64,000 nucleotides of DNA from Sphaerulina vaccinii (Eukaryota > Ascomycota > Dothideomycetes > Mycosphaerellales > Mycosphaerellaceae): contig JAKUDP010000008.1 of assembly GCA_022570795.1 (NCBI GenBank), positions 186,001-250,000 of the forward strand, written 5' to 3'. Below, in pieces: positions 1 to 13,229 of the stretch. Below the pieces are notes generated by a model. It made no database searches, was not told the DNA's origin, and saw nothing but the letters and a program-made list of their open reading frames with translations. Every line of letters begins with the position of its first letter. Positions within the stretch are counted from its first letter, which is position 1. A program made the position numbers and the translations under genes.

Positions 1-887
1 TCAGTGTATGTCTTGCTGTGGTCAGGCTGTTATGAAGTCTACCAATTGAGCCGGAAAGCATTGTACAGCAATCGTGCGAGTATCTCGTCTTCATCTGCTC
101 TGGCGGCTCTGATCGATGCCATGCTTGCAGTAAGCAGGTCAACAATGCTTGTGTGCAATGGCACAGGACTTCTCATTCACTTGGGAACGTATTGGTAGGC
201 AGCACTTTGTCGAGAATCAGGAACATAAGTTCACAATGGCCTTGACTTGGACAACTTGGAATCATGGCCGCAGTTCTGTGCTCTGATCACGTTCTCAGGA
301 CGTGAACTGCGGCATAGGACCAATCAGTGGGATCTCATTCGGACGTGCAGAATGAGGCACAGTCCACGGGCTTCTGTATCTTCTAGGCACCAGAGTAACG
401 ACCTGTGATGCCGTAAGATCCAGGCTGGTCCTGTCATTCGTACGAGGCTACTTGCTGTGCTTCTGACTGAGAACGATGAGTGTTTCCACAGCTCTCCGAT
501 TGACCAGTGAGGGTGAAATGTAGTGGCAGTGATGTCGGAGAAGAAGAGAAGAAGATGGAGCGAGTAGGACAGGCATTCGGTGAACGATTGCTCTGTGCAC
601 AGGCACATACACTAGCGCGACAAGGCTACCAGCCTTCCCTTTCGTCCCGTGCGGGTTGCTGTTGCTGCTCGACATTTGTACCATGCAACGGCAATTCGTA
701 TTGCCAACTGCACCTGCTACTTCTCGTCACTCGTTTGTGTGTACAGGATTGACCTCACACATCCTCTCCCGCAACATATACGCAACGACATCTCAGGTCG
801 AAATCAGGGTTACATACACAGCCTTGATATCACAAGAAACGGCGCAAGAGCTATTCATAAACAGCTGGACATATCTCTGAAGTGAAC
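1..887. other. left-edge intergenic DNA, no gene supported
   Basis: I see no reading frame with a recognisable protein here; the short frames overlap on both strands and look random. The right-hand part is the upstream region of the LSM12 gene starting at 888. Confidence 0.5.
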
Positions 888-1675
888 ATGGCCGATACAG
901 CGAAGCGCAATGCAGGGAGAGCGGCCACTCCCAAGTCATCCGGCAGTCCTCTTCTCCCAGACGATGTGATGGAGACGGCCCTGAAAGCAATTGGCGGCCA
1001 GTACGTTTTCCCAACGCAGAAGGGCTGAGATGAACGCGTGCTGATGGCTGCTAGAATCCGCCTGACCAATGTCCTCGGCACAGAGATCAAAGGCACACTA
1101 TACAACGCTGATCCGATTGCCAAAGTCGTGATCATCAATACTCGAAGCCTACCTCCTAACCCTTCGACCAATCCATCCTCCGTTCCTGGCGACTACCAGA
1201 TCGTGCGTATCGCTGCGATCCAGTCGTTCCAGATCCTATCTGTGGGCAACAACGATTATGTCAAGCAGACAGCGCCAACGCGAATTGATCAAAAAGTCTT
1301 GGATAAGAGGTTAGAGTCGCGGATAGAGGAAAAGAGGGAAGAGAAGCAGCATCAAGGACAAGGCGTAGGCGAGGATGGACAGAAGCTATATGATGCTCTG
1401 CGCAGACTGTGAGTGACACCAGGAGGGACTCGAGGAGTGTGACAGGATTACTGACTTGGCCCTACAGCAACGTGGAAGTTCGATGGCATGGCGAACCTGG
1501 AAAGGACGTGTCACAGATGATCATTTCCAACGCTGTCATTCTGGACCACCCCTTTGAGGCCGCTAATTGCAGAGCTGCTACGAATAAGCAGGATGTGTTG
1601 AAGAGGACCAAGCAAATGGTCGATGACCAGCGGAAGAAGCTTGGATTGAGTGGAGGTATCAGGAAAGGAGGCTGA
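888..1675 (+). CDS. LSM12: LSM12-like protein (Lsm domain plus anticodon-binding-like AD domain), three exons
   Basis: Three exons, 888-1000, 1055-1408 and 1468-1675, join in frame to give 224 aa. The start is the ATG of MADTAKRNAG. Intron 1 is 54 nt (GTACGT to CTAG) and intron 2 is 59 nt (GTGAGT to CTACAG). The protein opens with a short polar segment, then a Lsm-type segment around RLTNVLGTEIKGTLY (about residues 39-53), and ends in the AD domain with LNVEVRWHGE (about 156-165) and a conserved Cys near HPFEAANC. The order and length fit eukaryotic LSM12. The family is linked to RNA metabolism and, in yeast, to the Pbp1/ataxin-2 stress-granule complex. That role is family knowledge; the domain calls are read from the sequence. 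Confidence 0.88.
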
Positions 1676-2711
1676 GAAGAGGTGACAGTTGGGGAGTCCG
1701 CAAGAGAGCTCTTATGAAAAGCGCGATATGAGACAGAGATCGAGAGGACGCTGCAAGTGTGTTGCGGTGAAAATGAGTGTCAGCAGCCGTCAGCACGACC
1801 AGGAACTGCTAGAGGGAAAGCAGGTGCGAACCAAGTGACATATCGGTCGAGAACAAGCTACAACCTGCTGTTATGTGTACAGTGGTCAATCGTGCTAGTC
1901 GTAGCTTGCTGGCCGGCGCTTGATGGTCAAGTAGCTACAGTAGCTACTCGGCGACTGTGGCTCGAACTGCATGAAGCAGACTACTATACGCAATAAGCAT
2001 CCACGGCGCCTGGGTGGCAACACCTTGGCGACTACTTCGCGCTTCGACTCTCCATTCATCCCGCCTTCTCGCTGCCACCAACGTTGCAGACAATCTTGAA
2101 GCTTGCAGATCTCCACAGCTCCACATTTTGCCAGACCTTGTGCAAGGGTTCTCAATGCGGTCTTGGGCTGGGTTGCACCTCAACCTGCAGAAAACGTCGA
2201 AACAGAACGAGTCTGACTTCCAGCTGGCTGCTCCAAGTCCAACCTCAGCATCCTTCGATCGCTATTGATGGCTTTTGTCATTCATGACATCTGGACATCT
2301 CCTGATTGGCCGGGCGAGTGGTGACACTTGCTACAAGCTTAAGAACTGACTTCAGCCCTGCACTTCGTACCTTGAGCGATTGCCCTATTGTGCACTGCTA
2401 TCTCAGCCGCAATACACTACCTTATCAGCTGGACGGTACAGCAACGGTATACGTCTCGTAAGATGGCTGTGGTCTCGCTCATGAAGGACTCCAGGTCTAA
2501 GACTGGACACGATTCAGGACCTAGGATAACCTCGCATCAGATAAAATAATCAGATTGGGGACAGCCGGGGGTTTTGCTGGGATGCTGATGTGACTTGACC
2601 AGGTACATGATTGAACAGCGGTGTGATCATGTTACTCGAAATCATCCTTGGATTACCGAACACCTCAATCACGGCGACCTGGCCACCTCTGGAAGCTGGA
2701 TCTCGAGCGCC
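1676..2711. other. intergenic DNA between LSM12 and the hydrolase gene
   Basis: No supported gene. A non-ATG frame runs into the hydrolase from 2595, but its first ATG that gives a signal peptide is at 2712, so 2595-2711 is treated as 5' leader. Confidence 0.5.
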
Positions 2712-4466
2712 ATGAGACTAGCATTGGCAAGCTTGACTGTCGCGTGTCTGGCATTGACGACAGCAGCCCAAGATGACAAAATCATATGTCCAGTAAATGG
2801 ACAGCAATTTCCTATACCAACAGGCCTGTCCAAAGAGGCACTTTTCCGGAACGCCACCAAGCAAATCGAAGACCATATCAAAGCCAACTTGACCACCTCG
2901 CCCTACAATGTGACAAGCTTCTCGCTGGGGCTCTTTTCGGTGGACGAAGAGGAGCTAATATACGAGTACTACAATACCGACGAGACAGTACGAAACAGCA
3001 CACTAGGCACGAACTCCGTCGATGGAGACTCGATATATCGTATCGCAAGCATCTCCAAGATCCTCACAGTCTACCTGTGGATGATCAAGGAAGGTGATAG
3101 AAGATGGAATGATCCAGTTTCTGAGCATATTCCGGAGTTCGCGGAAATAGACAGATCACAGTACGACTATGCTGTGCCTGACTGGAACGAAATCACGATA
3201 GGTGATCTGGCAACTTTCCTGGCTGGAATCGCACGAGAGTATGGACTGAACGATCTTGCACCAGCTGGAAACTATGTGACAGCCGTAGTTATCAACGACA
3301 CGACTCCTCAGTTGTCCGTTGCCACGATACCTGAATACGATGTCCCAGTATGCGGATATCTGACTGCCAATGTCAGCTATGTGCCATGTACACCAGAACT
3401 TTCCACTCGAGGCAACGGACTTCTAGCAGCGAGCTTCGCACCTGGTTACACGCCACTATACAGCAACGCGAACTTCGCGATTCTCGGCACCGCTCTAGCA
3501 AATCTCGTTGGCAAGCCTCTCGAGGAGATCTTCAACACCAGTCTAGTCGAACCTCTAGGACTCACAGGCACAACACTCGGCAACCCAAAGAGCGTCACCA
3601 CCAGATCAGTTATACCCAAGTCCGACGCCACAGCCTGGAACAACACCCTCGGACCACAAGACCCAGCAGCAGGAAGCTTCTCCTCGGTCAACGACATGGC
3701 CATAATCGGTCGAGCAATTCTAAACAGCACTCTTGTGAAATCGAAATCCTGCACTCGCCGTTGGTTCACTTCCACCTCATTCGTAGAGACCATCGACCAA
3801 GCCGTCGGTCGAGGCTGGGAAATCTTTCGCCGCAGAACATCAACAAATGGCCATACAATCGACATATTCACCAAATCCGGTTTCTGGGGAGCTTACACTT
3901 CCATCTTCGTCCTAATACCAACGTACAATGTCGGCTTCACTCTCTTGACAGCTGCAGCGACCCAAGGAGGTAAAGTGAGAGATGATTTAACAAATGTAGT
4001 TATAAATGCTATGCTACCTGCTCTGGACCAAATCGCACGAGACCAGGCGAAGCAGAATTTCGCAGGTCACTATACCATTTCTAACACGAACACGTCCTTC
4101 ACGATCGAAACGGACGAACTCCCTGGGCTGAAAGTCACATCATACATCAGTAACGGCTTCGACATCCTCAACGACGTATTCGGAGGCAAAGACATCGACA
4201 CAAGAATAATACCGAATCAACTCGATTATGGAAGTCCAAACAAGAAAATTGGTTTCACAAGCGTATATCAACGTACACCTCAAATTCAACTAGCAGAAGG
4301 TGATTGGTACTGGCCTTGTCAGACATGGTTAGACATCGACGATTTCACTTTTGGAAACATACCGCTGGGCCAAGTGGTATTCGAAGTCGATGAAGAGGGA
4401 AGGGCTTGTAGCGTGCGGTTCGAAGCGCTTAGGGAGAGATTAGAGAGGAAGCAGGTAGGTACATAG
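2712..4466 (+). CDS. secreted beta-lactamase-related serine hydrolase
   Basis: A single-exon frame gives 584 aa from the ATG at 2712. This start was chosen because it begins a clear signal peptide (MRLALASLTVACLALTTAA); upstream in-frame sequence has no signal. The serine-reactive motif SxxK is S113-I-S-K116, in RIASISKIL. The second motif, Tyr-Ser-Asn, is at 250-252 (PLYSNANFAILG), and a KSG-like third motif lies in TKSGFWGAYTS. These fit the class C beta-lactamase/penicillin-binding fold. Many N-glycosylation sequons (NAT, NLT, NVT, NST) support secretion. Fungal members act as esterases or peptidases of unknown substrate rather than in drug resistance, so the substrate is not assigned. The C-terminal part after about residue 440 looks like the beta-sheet tail common in fungal members. 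Confidence 0.85.
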   Translation: MRLALASLTVACLALTTAAQDDKIICPVNGQQFPIPTGLSKEALFRNATKQIEDHIKANLTTSPYNVTSFSLGLFSVDEEELIYEYYNTDETVRNSTLGTNSVDGDSIYRIASISKILTVYLWMIKEGDRRWNDPVSEHIPEFAEIDRSQYDYAVPDWNEITIGDLATFLAGIAREYGLNDLAPAGNYVTAVVINDTTPQLSVATIPEYDVPVCGYLTANVSYVPCTPELSTRGNGLLAASFAPGYTPLYSNANFAILGTALANLVGKPLEEIFNTSLVEPLGLTGTTLGNPKSVTTRSVIPKSDATAWNNTLGPQDPAAGSFSSVNDMAIIGRAILNSTLVKSKSCTRRWFTSTSFVETIDQAVGRGWEIFRRRTSTNGHTIDIFTKSGFWGAYTSIFVLIPTYNVGFTLLTAAATQGGKVRDDLTNVVINAMLPALDQIARDQAKQNFAGHYTISNTNTSFTIETDELPGLKVTSYISNGFDILNDVFGGKDIDTRIIPNQLDYGSPNKKIGFTSVYQRTPQIQLAEGDWYWPCQTWLDIDDFTFGNIPLGQVVFEVDEEGRACSVRFEALRERLERKQVGT

Positions 4467-4492
4467 TCATCATCACCATCATCATCATCATC
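4467..4492 (+). repeat. CAT/ATC trinucleotide microsatellite just after a stop codon
   Basis: An interrupted run of TCA/ATC triplets starts immediately after the TAG of the hydrolase gene. It lies in the 3' UTR and would not affect the protein. Confidence 0.8.
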
Positions 4493-5086
4493 GCGAGAAA
4501 ATGAATAAGAAGAAATCTGACTTGTGTGATTTGGTGAATCAGCTCTGGTTTCTCAAGGACTACTGTGACGACCAACAAGGATCGTGAGAATAATAAGTGG
4601 ATGAATGTATGAATGCACATCTCATCGTCATCAAGCGCAAGATGAAAAGAGAAGAGCATGAGATCAGATGTCTTCATCGTATATCACATCCAAAAAAGCG
4701 CTATGCTGACCAGTCTCTGCATCTGTCTGTCATTGCATTTGGTGACCACACCTTCGTCACAGCTGTCATCGCTCATGATCGCGCAGTGCTCTTTTCACTG
4801 CAGCACCAATCATCATCGTCGTAGTAGTACAGAGTCTCAACGCTTCCCGCCTGCGCAAACTTGTGCGTCTCTCTCCATGTGCGCCATGCAGAAACGCCAG
4901 CCACCCCGCTTGCGATGCTGATCCCGAAGCAATCGTTCTCGTTGAGCCATTTCCAAAGCCAAAAGCACGTACTAGTGCCAAATTTCTCGCCCTTCCTCCG
5001 CCCATACATTACTACTCTTCTCGTCATCTTATTCTTCTCATCTCTGTGTACGTTTACATTTCGAAGCATTGTCAACATTGCATGAT
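4493..5086. other. 3' intergenic DNA between convergent genes
   Basis: The stretch lies between the hydrolase stop (4466) and the adenylate cyclase stop on the minus strand (5087). I see only short overlapping frames and no gene. Confidence 0.5.
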
Positions 5087-8000
5087 TCATGCATCTGCTA
5101 ACTCCATATCACCTTGTGCTGCCTTCATGACCTTCAGCTCTTCCAGTTGCGCGGCAAGCTCGCCTAGAATCTCGGACATGGGGCATGCCTGATTGAGTAG
5201 TCCATTCTTGAAAGGTCGAATCATGTTACGGACGGCGAGAGTCGAGATGCAAGTCTGTACACAAGGTTAGCAGTAGTCCAAAGCGATAGGCAGCACTCAA
5301 GTACTCACCTCGATTCTACTGATCTGGTGTTCAACGAAGTTGAGCAGGAACCGATCAGTGATTTCACCTCCGCCGTGCTTGATCTTCTCCAAGAGTGCAG
5401 TCTCAGGCGGCTTGAGACTGTTAAGCCCAGTATTCTCGAGTGAGCTGCAAAGCATCTCAAGACGCAATGACACGTTCCACAGATCCCATACGCTGTCAGT
5501 GTCAATCGTGAGCTGACTATTTCTCGTCTTCTTGGCTTCATTCAGTGTGTCCTGTGCAACTCTTGACTCTGCTTCCGCTTTCTGCTGTTGAACCACCAGT
5601 CGCGAGGCGAGCGAGTGTGGGTACATCAAGTAGATGTATTCTGGATTCTCCAGGCCCTTCAGTGTGCGCTGACCGAGGTCCTTCACCTCAAATCCTTGAC
5701 TGCTCAGTGATCGAAGCTCGCGACGGATGGTCTGAGTCAGCACATCGTCATTCAGAGTATCCTCCGAGCCTGTTGAGCCAGTTCGATCAGACTCGATATG
5801 GCTCTCCAGCATTCTCTGCACTTCTTGGATAAAGTCGGAGGACACACAGATCTGGCCACCATCAGCGACGCTCTCGATACGAGCGGCGCGGTTGACCATG
5901 GGACCGAAGTAGTCCATGCGCTTCGTGACAGGATCGATTTCGCAGACAGGTCGACCCCAGTGAATACCCATGCGCACACTCAGACCGCGGAAGATGACAT
6001 TGCCATCTGCGTCTTGCATTTCTTCTCCGTGCACACTGTTCAGAATTTCTTGAGGCCACTGCACTTCGAGCAGCTGACTCTGGATTGTGAAACACCAAAG
6101 TAACGCGCTAGTAACGGTCGGAAAGGCAACCATAAACGCGTCACCTTCTGTCTTCACTTCGTAGCCACCAATGATTCTCAGATGTCGGCGCATGACCTCG
6201 TTATGCATCTTGATGGCAGACTGCATAGCGATCGGGTATGTCTCCCACAGTATCGTGCTGTTCTTGATGTCTGTGAACACGAGTGTGACGTCTCCCGTAG
6301 GCGCGTCCACTTCCTGGTCCAGGCGCGCGAGCTTCGAATCGCCAACCGCGTCTCGTCCTCGCTTGGCTTTTCGCACAGTGGTGAAGTAGTCGTCTGGGGA
6401 TCCTGAAGGTCCCATGCTCATGGAATGGGTCCTGAAGCGTGCCTTTTCGCGTTTGCGAAGGTCACTTACGCCGACCATCATCACCATGATCTTGCCTGTC
6501 GCACCGAACGCTATAGCGAGATCACGAAGCTTTTGCGCCGCCCTCATAAGGTCACCGCGCTCTTGCCTCGCCACATCGACAGCAAAGTCCGGTGTCAGAT
6601 AGTCCCAAAGCTCTCGTGAAGCCAGCAAGATCATCTCGTCTTGTTCTCTGATGTCGATCTTGTTTAGAGCTGGCGCTGCGATGATGCAAGGCGCAAGCTG
6701 GACGTATCCGAAAGCACGCGATACATCAAGCTGGTCATTGAGCTTTCCTTGTCTTGACACATAGCCTCCTGCTTCTCGAATGCGTTGCCGTTCGCTGGTC
6801 TCTGCTGGGTCGTGCTTCTTTGTGATGATCCTGTGCCCACCTTCTGATTGGATGAGCAGACATTGTGCATCACCTACATTCGAAATGTAGAGCTCCATGC
6901 CATGAAGATACATGACGGTAGCCGTGCTGCCTGACATCATGTCGTCGTCGCCCAGTTCAGGTCCACCGACGCTACCTCGGTGAACCAAGGCACTGCTGGG
7001 GTGCTCACGGGCGTCCATGGCTTGCGTAGCGGTCGTGGCCAGCTCCTTGTTCAGGCTCAGGTAAGTTCGACGAAGCGCGTCCAGTGGAGTCTCAGTTTCA
7101 GTGTCAATCTTCTCCAATTCTTCGATGAAGTAGTGCTTGAACTTCTCGTGCAGAAACTTGGCAATCTTGCTACCACCAGATGAGAGTGACTGTCCATCGA
7201 AGAGTCCAACGAGTGCTTCATCTTCATGCCCTCGGAAGCGCGGAACTACCAGATCAAGCGTAGACAAGTGCTCATTCCGGCCGAGAGTATCTGCCATACC
7301 ATACGGCATCGTATTGCCAATGATTGTTCCAGCAAGTCTGACACGTCTATCGGCAGCTTGATCAGGCACAGAAGGGATTGTGAGCGTGACGTCCATGAGT
7401 CCCAAGATGCGCAGGTTGACCAAGGAGGTGAAGTCCGTCAAGTCGCGTTGATCACGTCCTGTTTGCACACTTGGCTTTATCTCCAAGCGTTTGTTGCCTG
7501 ACAAATTGAGGTAACGAAGCTGACGGTTCCAGTTCCAGTTCCAATCGTATGGCCAATTCGAGACATTGTACTTGAGCATATTGCTGCCAACATCCAGGAT
7601 GGCAAGTCTTTGGATCTTGCCGAGTTCGGCTGGTAAAGTTTGGAACTTGTTGTTGTTGATGTGCAAGACCTTGAGTGATGACCCTTCTTCCAGATCTTCT
7701 GAAGGAATCGAAGTGAGATCGTTGCCAGAAAGATAGAGCTCGGTCAGATGAGTCCACTTCCGAATTGTGCGCGGAGGCACTTCGTAAAGCTGGTTGTAAG
7801 ACAGGTTGAGGATGCGAAGCTCTGGCAGGAGCACCAGCTCGTTGAAGACATCATCTTCAAGACGGTTGTCTGCCAAGAACAAATGTCGAAGAGAAGTCGA
7901 GAACGTCGCTGCCAACTTACTGGACATCGTGGAATCTTTTCTCGATCCGCCCGGCACTGCTGTGAGCGTGGCTGTGCTGCTCGCAGTGCTTGTTCTACCC

Positions 8001-11000
8001 AGCATTGCTTTCCCAGAGTATGCAGAGGCCAGAGAGCCTTTACGGGAGGTTGTGCCTGGAGAGCTCGAGGTGCTCAGCATGCCAGAAGCCTGGCTTGGTC
8101 TCCGCAATTGGAAGTCCTCCAGCTTTCCCAGTTCCTCAAAATCCGGACTATTGGAATTCAGAGGAGCTGGACTGGGCGTCACAGCGGCTGATGCATCTGA
8201 TAACGGTGGCAGTGGAGCGCTCGGCTTCGGGAAGTCTGCTAGCACATTCGAAGAGACGTTGAGAGTCTCCAATCGTTTCGCATACCACAGTTCCGGCGGT
8301 AGCAGACTCAGGTTGTTCTCGCGTACATCCAGGTACCGCAATTCGGTCAGTCGTCCGATCTCTGCAGGCAATCGACTTAGCTCGTTCTTGGCAATACTGA
8401 GATACTCCAGCTTGGACAGGAGTCCAAAGTGAGGCGACAGCGACACGAAATGGTTCTTGCTGATGGTGAGTTTCGTCAAACCAGACATCTTCACGAACAG
8501 TGCATCAGGCAGTCTGGCCAGCTTCGCAGAGGCTAGGTTGAGCACCGACAATGTAGGCACTGGCGCGTTCAGATCAAAGTTCGTGACCGGGTTGTGGTTC
8601 AGGAACAGCACTTTCAGGCATTGGAAAGAGCCCTCAAACTGCGAGACGCCGTTGTGACCAAGCATGAGTGCTTCCAATTTCGGCAATTGTGACACGACAT
8701 CGATGTTACTAATGCTGTTGAATCGAGCATCGATCTCTCGAAGGTTCACTAGTGAGCTGAAAGAGGCATCGAATGGACCCGAAAGCCTGTTATTGGTCGC
8801 CCATAGCCGCTCGAGGTTCGTCAGGTGGTGTATATCGCCCAAGGAGGAGATCGAGTTGAAGCTGATGTCCAGATCTACCAGTGTCGTGAGGTCCCGTAGC
8901 GCAGGTGGAAACTCTGTCAAGGAGTTTGACGACAGATTGAGACTTCGCAGTGCTCGATATTGGCCGAAGTAGCTGGGCACACTTGTGAGCATGTTGTTCG
9001 AGAGCTTCAGACTGAGAAGTCCCGCCAACTTGTAAAGCTCGGCTTTCTCCAATGACTCTAGTCTGTTGTTCGACACATCCAAGGTGGTGAGCTTAGTCGC
9101 GAGCGCCAGACTAGGAGGCAGGCTCCAAGCTTCGTTGCTGGTGTACTTGATCTCTCGAAGATTCGAGCAACTTTGTACGAAGTCTTTCGGTATATCGAGA
9201 GTTAAATTTCTGGACAAGTTGAGTGTGATGATCTCTGGTGACTTCTGGTACAACGTGATCGGTATCGTGATCAGGTTCCGACCAGACAAATCGATGTGGT
9301 TGAATCGTTGCATCTTATTGAATCCAGGATCGCGTTCGAGACTACTATACCCGCTCATCTTGGAAGGCAAGAAGGTGAAGCGACACAGGTATCCGTGATC
9401 TTCTCGTCCTAGATCTTCTAGGTGGTCCTTTTCCTGATATCCAACCAGCTCCAGTAATCGCTTCTGCATGACCAGAGGTCTTTCACCAGATCCCAATTGC
9501 CGGCTCGTGTCTTGTTTGCGCATCACAATTTGATACTTATCCAGTCCGTCTGGAAGGAATGTCTTCTTCGCCATCATGGCAATGAGCTCGCCGGCTGTTG
9601 TGTTGAGACTGGCAGATATGACCGCAAAAGTGCTGTCGGCTCGGAAAATTCGCATAAAGAACATCGATCCAGAATCGTCTCGTCTCACATCACCCTCGTC
9701 ATCAAGCTCTGTGAGTCGTCGCATGTTCTCGTCTGCCACTTTCTGGACCGCCCAACTGTCTGGAGCATCCCACGCGCCCTTCTCATCTGGTTGTTCGGGA
9801 GGTGCCTCTTCGGGAGGCCATCCGGCGTATATCTCGTTGTGGGGAGAACCAACAGAAGGATTCCGGTGGTCAATGATGCCCTCCATATGCGACATGTCGG
9901 TATCCAGATGCCAAAGCGCGTTTCCGGCTTCTGCGTGTGTTTCGTTTGGATCTCGAATGGGTCTCGCTTGGTCGACATTCGATTCCGCCGTCTTGCTGCT
10001 TTTGAAAGGCAGCCGAGAGCCTTTCTTTTGTCCTGGAGTGGACCCGCCATTGCTAATTTCCGCCTTGCCTTTTCCGACTTTCGCTTTGCTGTCTGCCCGT
10101 TCGCGAGAGGGCGCTGGCTGCATTGGGATCAAAGAAGTATGCGACTGGGACTGCAAAGTTTCTTTGTCCCCTTTCCGACGGCCAGTAACACGATCAAAGA
10201 GAGACCGCTTATGGCCTCCAACATTGGGCGATTGTCCCGATTGTCCGGCCTGTCCGCTTATGGTACTGTGAGCACTAGGCGCAGGACTTGTCGAACGAGC
10301 GGACTTAAGATTCAATGCTGAGCTCATTGCATTGGGCGCATTGCCGCCTCCACGCATGAGACTGAACGACTGCTCACGAGAAGTTGAGGGTCGCAAAGGA
10401 AAGCCGTATCCTTTCTCTTCAGTGCTGCGATTATGTCTATGACCAGGCAAGTGCAATCTGGAGGTCTTCCTGCTGTTGTTATTGGCATTTCCACCTGGCA
10501 GGCTCGAGTCTGAGGCATTTCGCTCATTTGTCTGTTGACAATGTCAGCTGTGCTTGCCCATGTTCTTCACTCTTTCATCTCTTCTCTCAAGCAAACTTAT
10601 GATCATCTCTTATGCATTTTCAACGTACCTCCGGATCTTGGAACACCCACGGAGTCACCTCGCTGGAAGGCTGTGGCGCGGGTGTCCGTGGTCTTGAGCC
10701 TGGGCTCGGCGGACCACTACGCAGCATCGCGTCGTTCATGGAGTTGTTCCTCCCTCTTCCAGCAGCTCCACCAGGCGCAAAGGGTGGCAGAGAACCATTC
10801 TGCATAGAGCTCGCCTCCGAGTTTTGACGACTCTCATTCCCAATGGGCACATCATTCTCGCCAAAGAATCCCCGTAGCTTCTTCTGCATACGATATTGGA
10901 CACTTGCTTTCGAGCCTGTTGACGAGACCGTAGTGGCACTCGCTATTGACGGTCTTCTATCCTCGCCATCGGTCGGGAAGCACATGCCATTGCCAGGCGC

Positions 11001-11643
11001 AAAGCCTGGTGAGATCTGGCTCAGGTTCTCATTGCTATCGTTGTAGAAGCTGCCGCTGAAGATGGATTGCGGCATGGGCCCTTGGTTCTCGTTGCTGCCC
11101 CATGCCATAGGATGCGCGGTCGGCGGTTGTTGTCGAATGGCGGGTATGCTGCCAGAGCGGTCGGCTGACATGGCAGATGGCGTCTCGTCCTCCCATGGTG
11201 CAATACTGTTCGCGGGTGCATTGCCCGGCCGAGGTTTGGGGATCGTCAGAGGTGAGACCTCCGAATCTTGACGTTCGAGTCTATGCGCTATAGTTAGCTA
11301 ACACGTCTCGCAGCAGACCAGATCGGTGGCCATGTGCTCGTGCCACGCAGCAACGCGCAATATTTCATGGCTCCCGATGGCGATAGTGTTTGAACGCCGA
11401 CCACTGATGAGCGGCCGCTCCACCTCTTTACCACCTTCCATCTTCCTCGCCTCTGATCCCCACTTTGCGCGTTGCTGCATAGGAAAATGCGGGTACGTAC
11501 TTCTCGCGCCTGGTATACAGCTTCGGCGGCCTCACCGTCGAGAAGCTCCCGAATGGTCCTCGAACCGTATCCGTCGAGCGCGTCGAGTCTGCGCCAGTCG
11601 AGCCATGTCGATCCGAGGAAGGGGTGGTATCGCGAAGGGTCAT
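5087..11643 (-). CDS. adenylate cyclase, Ras-associating and LRR-containing, four exons
   Basis: Exons on the minus strand are 11643-11501, 11280-10629, 10531-5309 and 5254-5087; all junctions keep frame and give 2061 aa. The ATG at 11643 is the first after an in-frame TAG. Order: a disordered N terminus with a PWEDE motif, a Ras-association domain (about residues 560-655), a long leucine-rich repeat array (about 680-1350), a PP2C-like domain (about 1380-1620), then the class III cyclase catalytic domain (about 1675-1900) with GDVTLVFTDIKNST and GIHWGRPVCEIDP. The last exon encodes a conserved-looking tail (ETCISTLAVRNMIRPFK) that fits the C-terminal CAP-binding region of the family. The enzyme makes cAMP from ATP downstream of Ras or G-alpha to drive protein kinase A. 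Only the N-terminal exon boundaries are somewhat uncertain. Common names are CYR1, cyaA, cr-1 and MAC1. Confidence 0.94.
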
Positions 11644-13035
11644 CCTCCCCAATGTGTTCCTACATCCAGTCGTTGGCTAGCCCATGGGAAACGCGAGTCC
11701 CTCAGCGGTGTTGTGGCCCGCTATTGACAGTCTGAAGCTCATATGCCAGCTCGATCCATGCAGCAGCAGTGTTTCAGCAGGTGATCCAGGTCGGTCGTTT
11801 GAGGTCTGCTGCTGCTGCTATGCTCGTGGTGTCGTCAGGCTACGGGACGAGGTGCTTGCACGACGGGTGGGCGCAGCGAGATGCACTAGTAGAATCACTA
11901 GCTCGAACTGCAGCGTGGCAGCGTGGGTCGAGACGTGATGATTAAGCCTGCATCTGCTGCTTCTCCGTTTCTTTTCGCTTGCGCTTGTTTCTGCTGTGCA
12001 ACAACAACAAGCCTTATCGTATCTGCTACCTTTTCCCCGGAATGTCCACCTGATAACTGCTGCTGCTGCTGGCGAGCAACAGCGCATGAACATTAGACGA
12101 TATGCAGCTACAGCGCCTGAACGCTCGATCGATTTGCTGACTTTTGGGAGCTACTCCGATCGCCTCATTCAAATCCCTTGTTCACATCCGCGCGGAGAGT
12201 CTCCACTGCCTGTTTGGGAACAGACCTCTGGTTGGAACAAGTCAGTGCATTTGCTTAGTTCACATGCCACGCGAATGGCCTGGATTGCGGAACCTGGTCT
12301 TCGGGTCCTACAAAGGTGAATGCCACCGCCCAACACCACTTCAACGCGATCTGCTGCAACCTCCAAAGGACACCCGGATATCGAGCAGTTCGGACCCGAC
12401 CGTCGATTTATAGATTTCAGAACAGCCTGTCGATCCGAAACACCTCTCAGCTTCCAAGACCTCAGAGTTCTGCATCTCCGCAATCCTGGCTTATCCGTAC
12501 ATCTCTGCAGGAATCGGTGAATAGCATGCTGGATCAGTCAGTCACACTCTGGAGGTGACTGTACACCTCCTCAAGAAGATCGGAAGTATGCGAGGGCCTT
12601 TGAATGTCGGTTATATGTCGCTTCTCTATTTACCCTAAATGAGCAGTGAAGTTATAGGCAGCATTCGTTGCGATACACTTCTACTTTCAATACGCTGCCA
12701 AGATCTCATAGACGATTGACTTTGAGAATAACGGTTTAGGTCTCGCAGGCCAACTGACGTTCGGGCCGTGAAGAGACAGCGAACGTTCGAAGATGGACAG
12801 TTCAAGGTTGACTTGTTATTCTACCGAGCGCCAATGATTACATATACTTGCCCACCGGCGGATCACTCTGGAGATTTCTCCTTGCAAGAAATGGGTATCT
12901 ATATCGAACAGTACAATCGCCTGGCGATAGTTGCTCATAACTTCGAGCCATCTTTCTCTTCTGCATCCGACTTGCCAACTGAGAAGTGAAGTTCTCAGGA
13001 GGCAGGAGCAAAGTGAAACTTGGCTTGGCGTTGTG

Positions 13036-13070
13036 TCTCCGTTTCCTCGCGTTTTTCTCACAGCACTACG
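13036..13070. repeat. 35-bp direct repeat, copy 1
   Basis: This copy matches 13230-13264 at 32 of 35 positions. The shared core is CTCGCGTTTTTCTCACAGCA. Both copies sit just downstream of the sirtuin stop, 194 bp apart. Confidence 0.75.
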
Positions 13071-13229
13071 ATTCCAATTTCACTGCCCTGGTCATCCTTG
13101 AATCTTGCGGAAGCATTGCTATATTTCAGCTCATCTCCAGCGATTCGATTGCTTACTACGGCCCCAAAGGCAATACCAGGTCGCAATGCCCAAGGCATGC
13201 TGATTTCAGAGATACCTTGAACCGAGCTC

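Noticed and set aside
15..60. Minus-strand tRNA-like A box (GGCTCAATTGGTAGA)
   Set aside because: No B box follows before the window edge, and neither the D-stem nor an anticodon stem pairs.
3350..3973. 207-aa frame inside the hydrolase gene
   Set aside because: Alternative frame of a well-supported gene; Arg/Ser/His-rich shadow composition.
9497..10321. 274-aa plus-strand ORF
   Set aside because: Antisense shadow of the low-complexity N-terminal region of adenylate cyclase.
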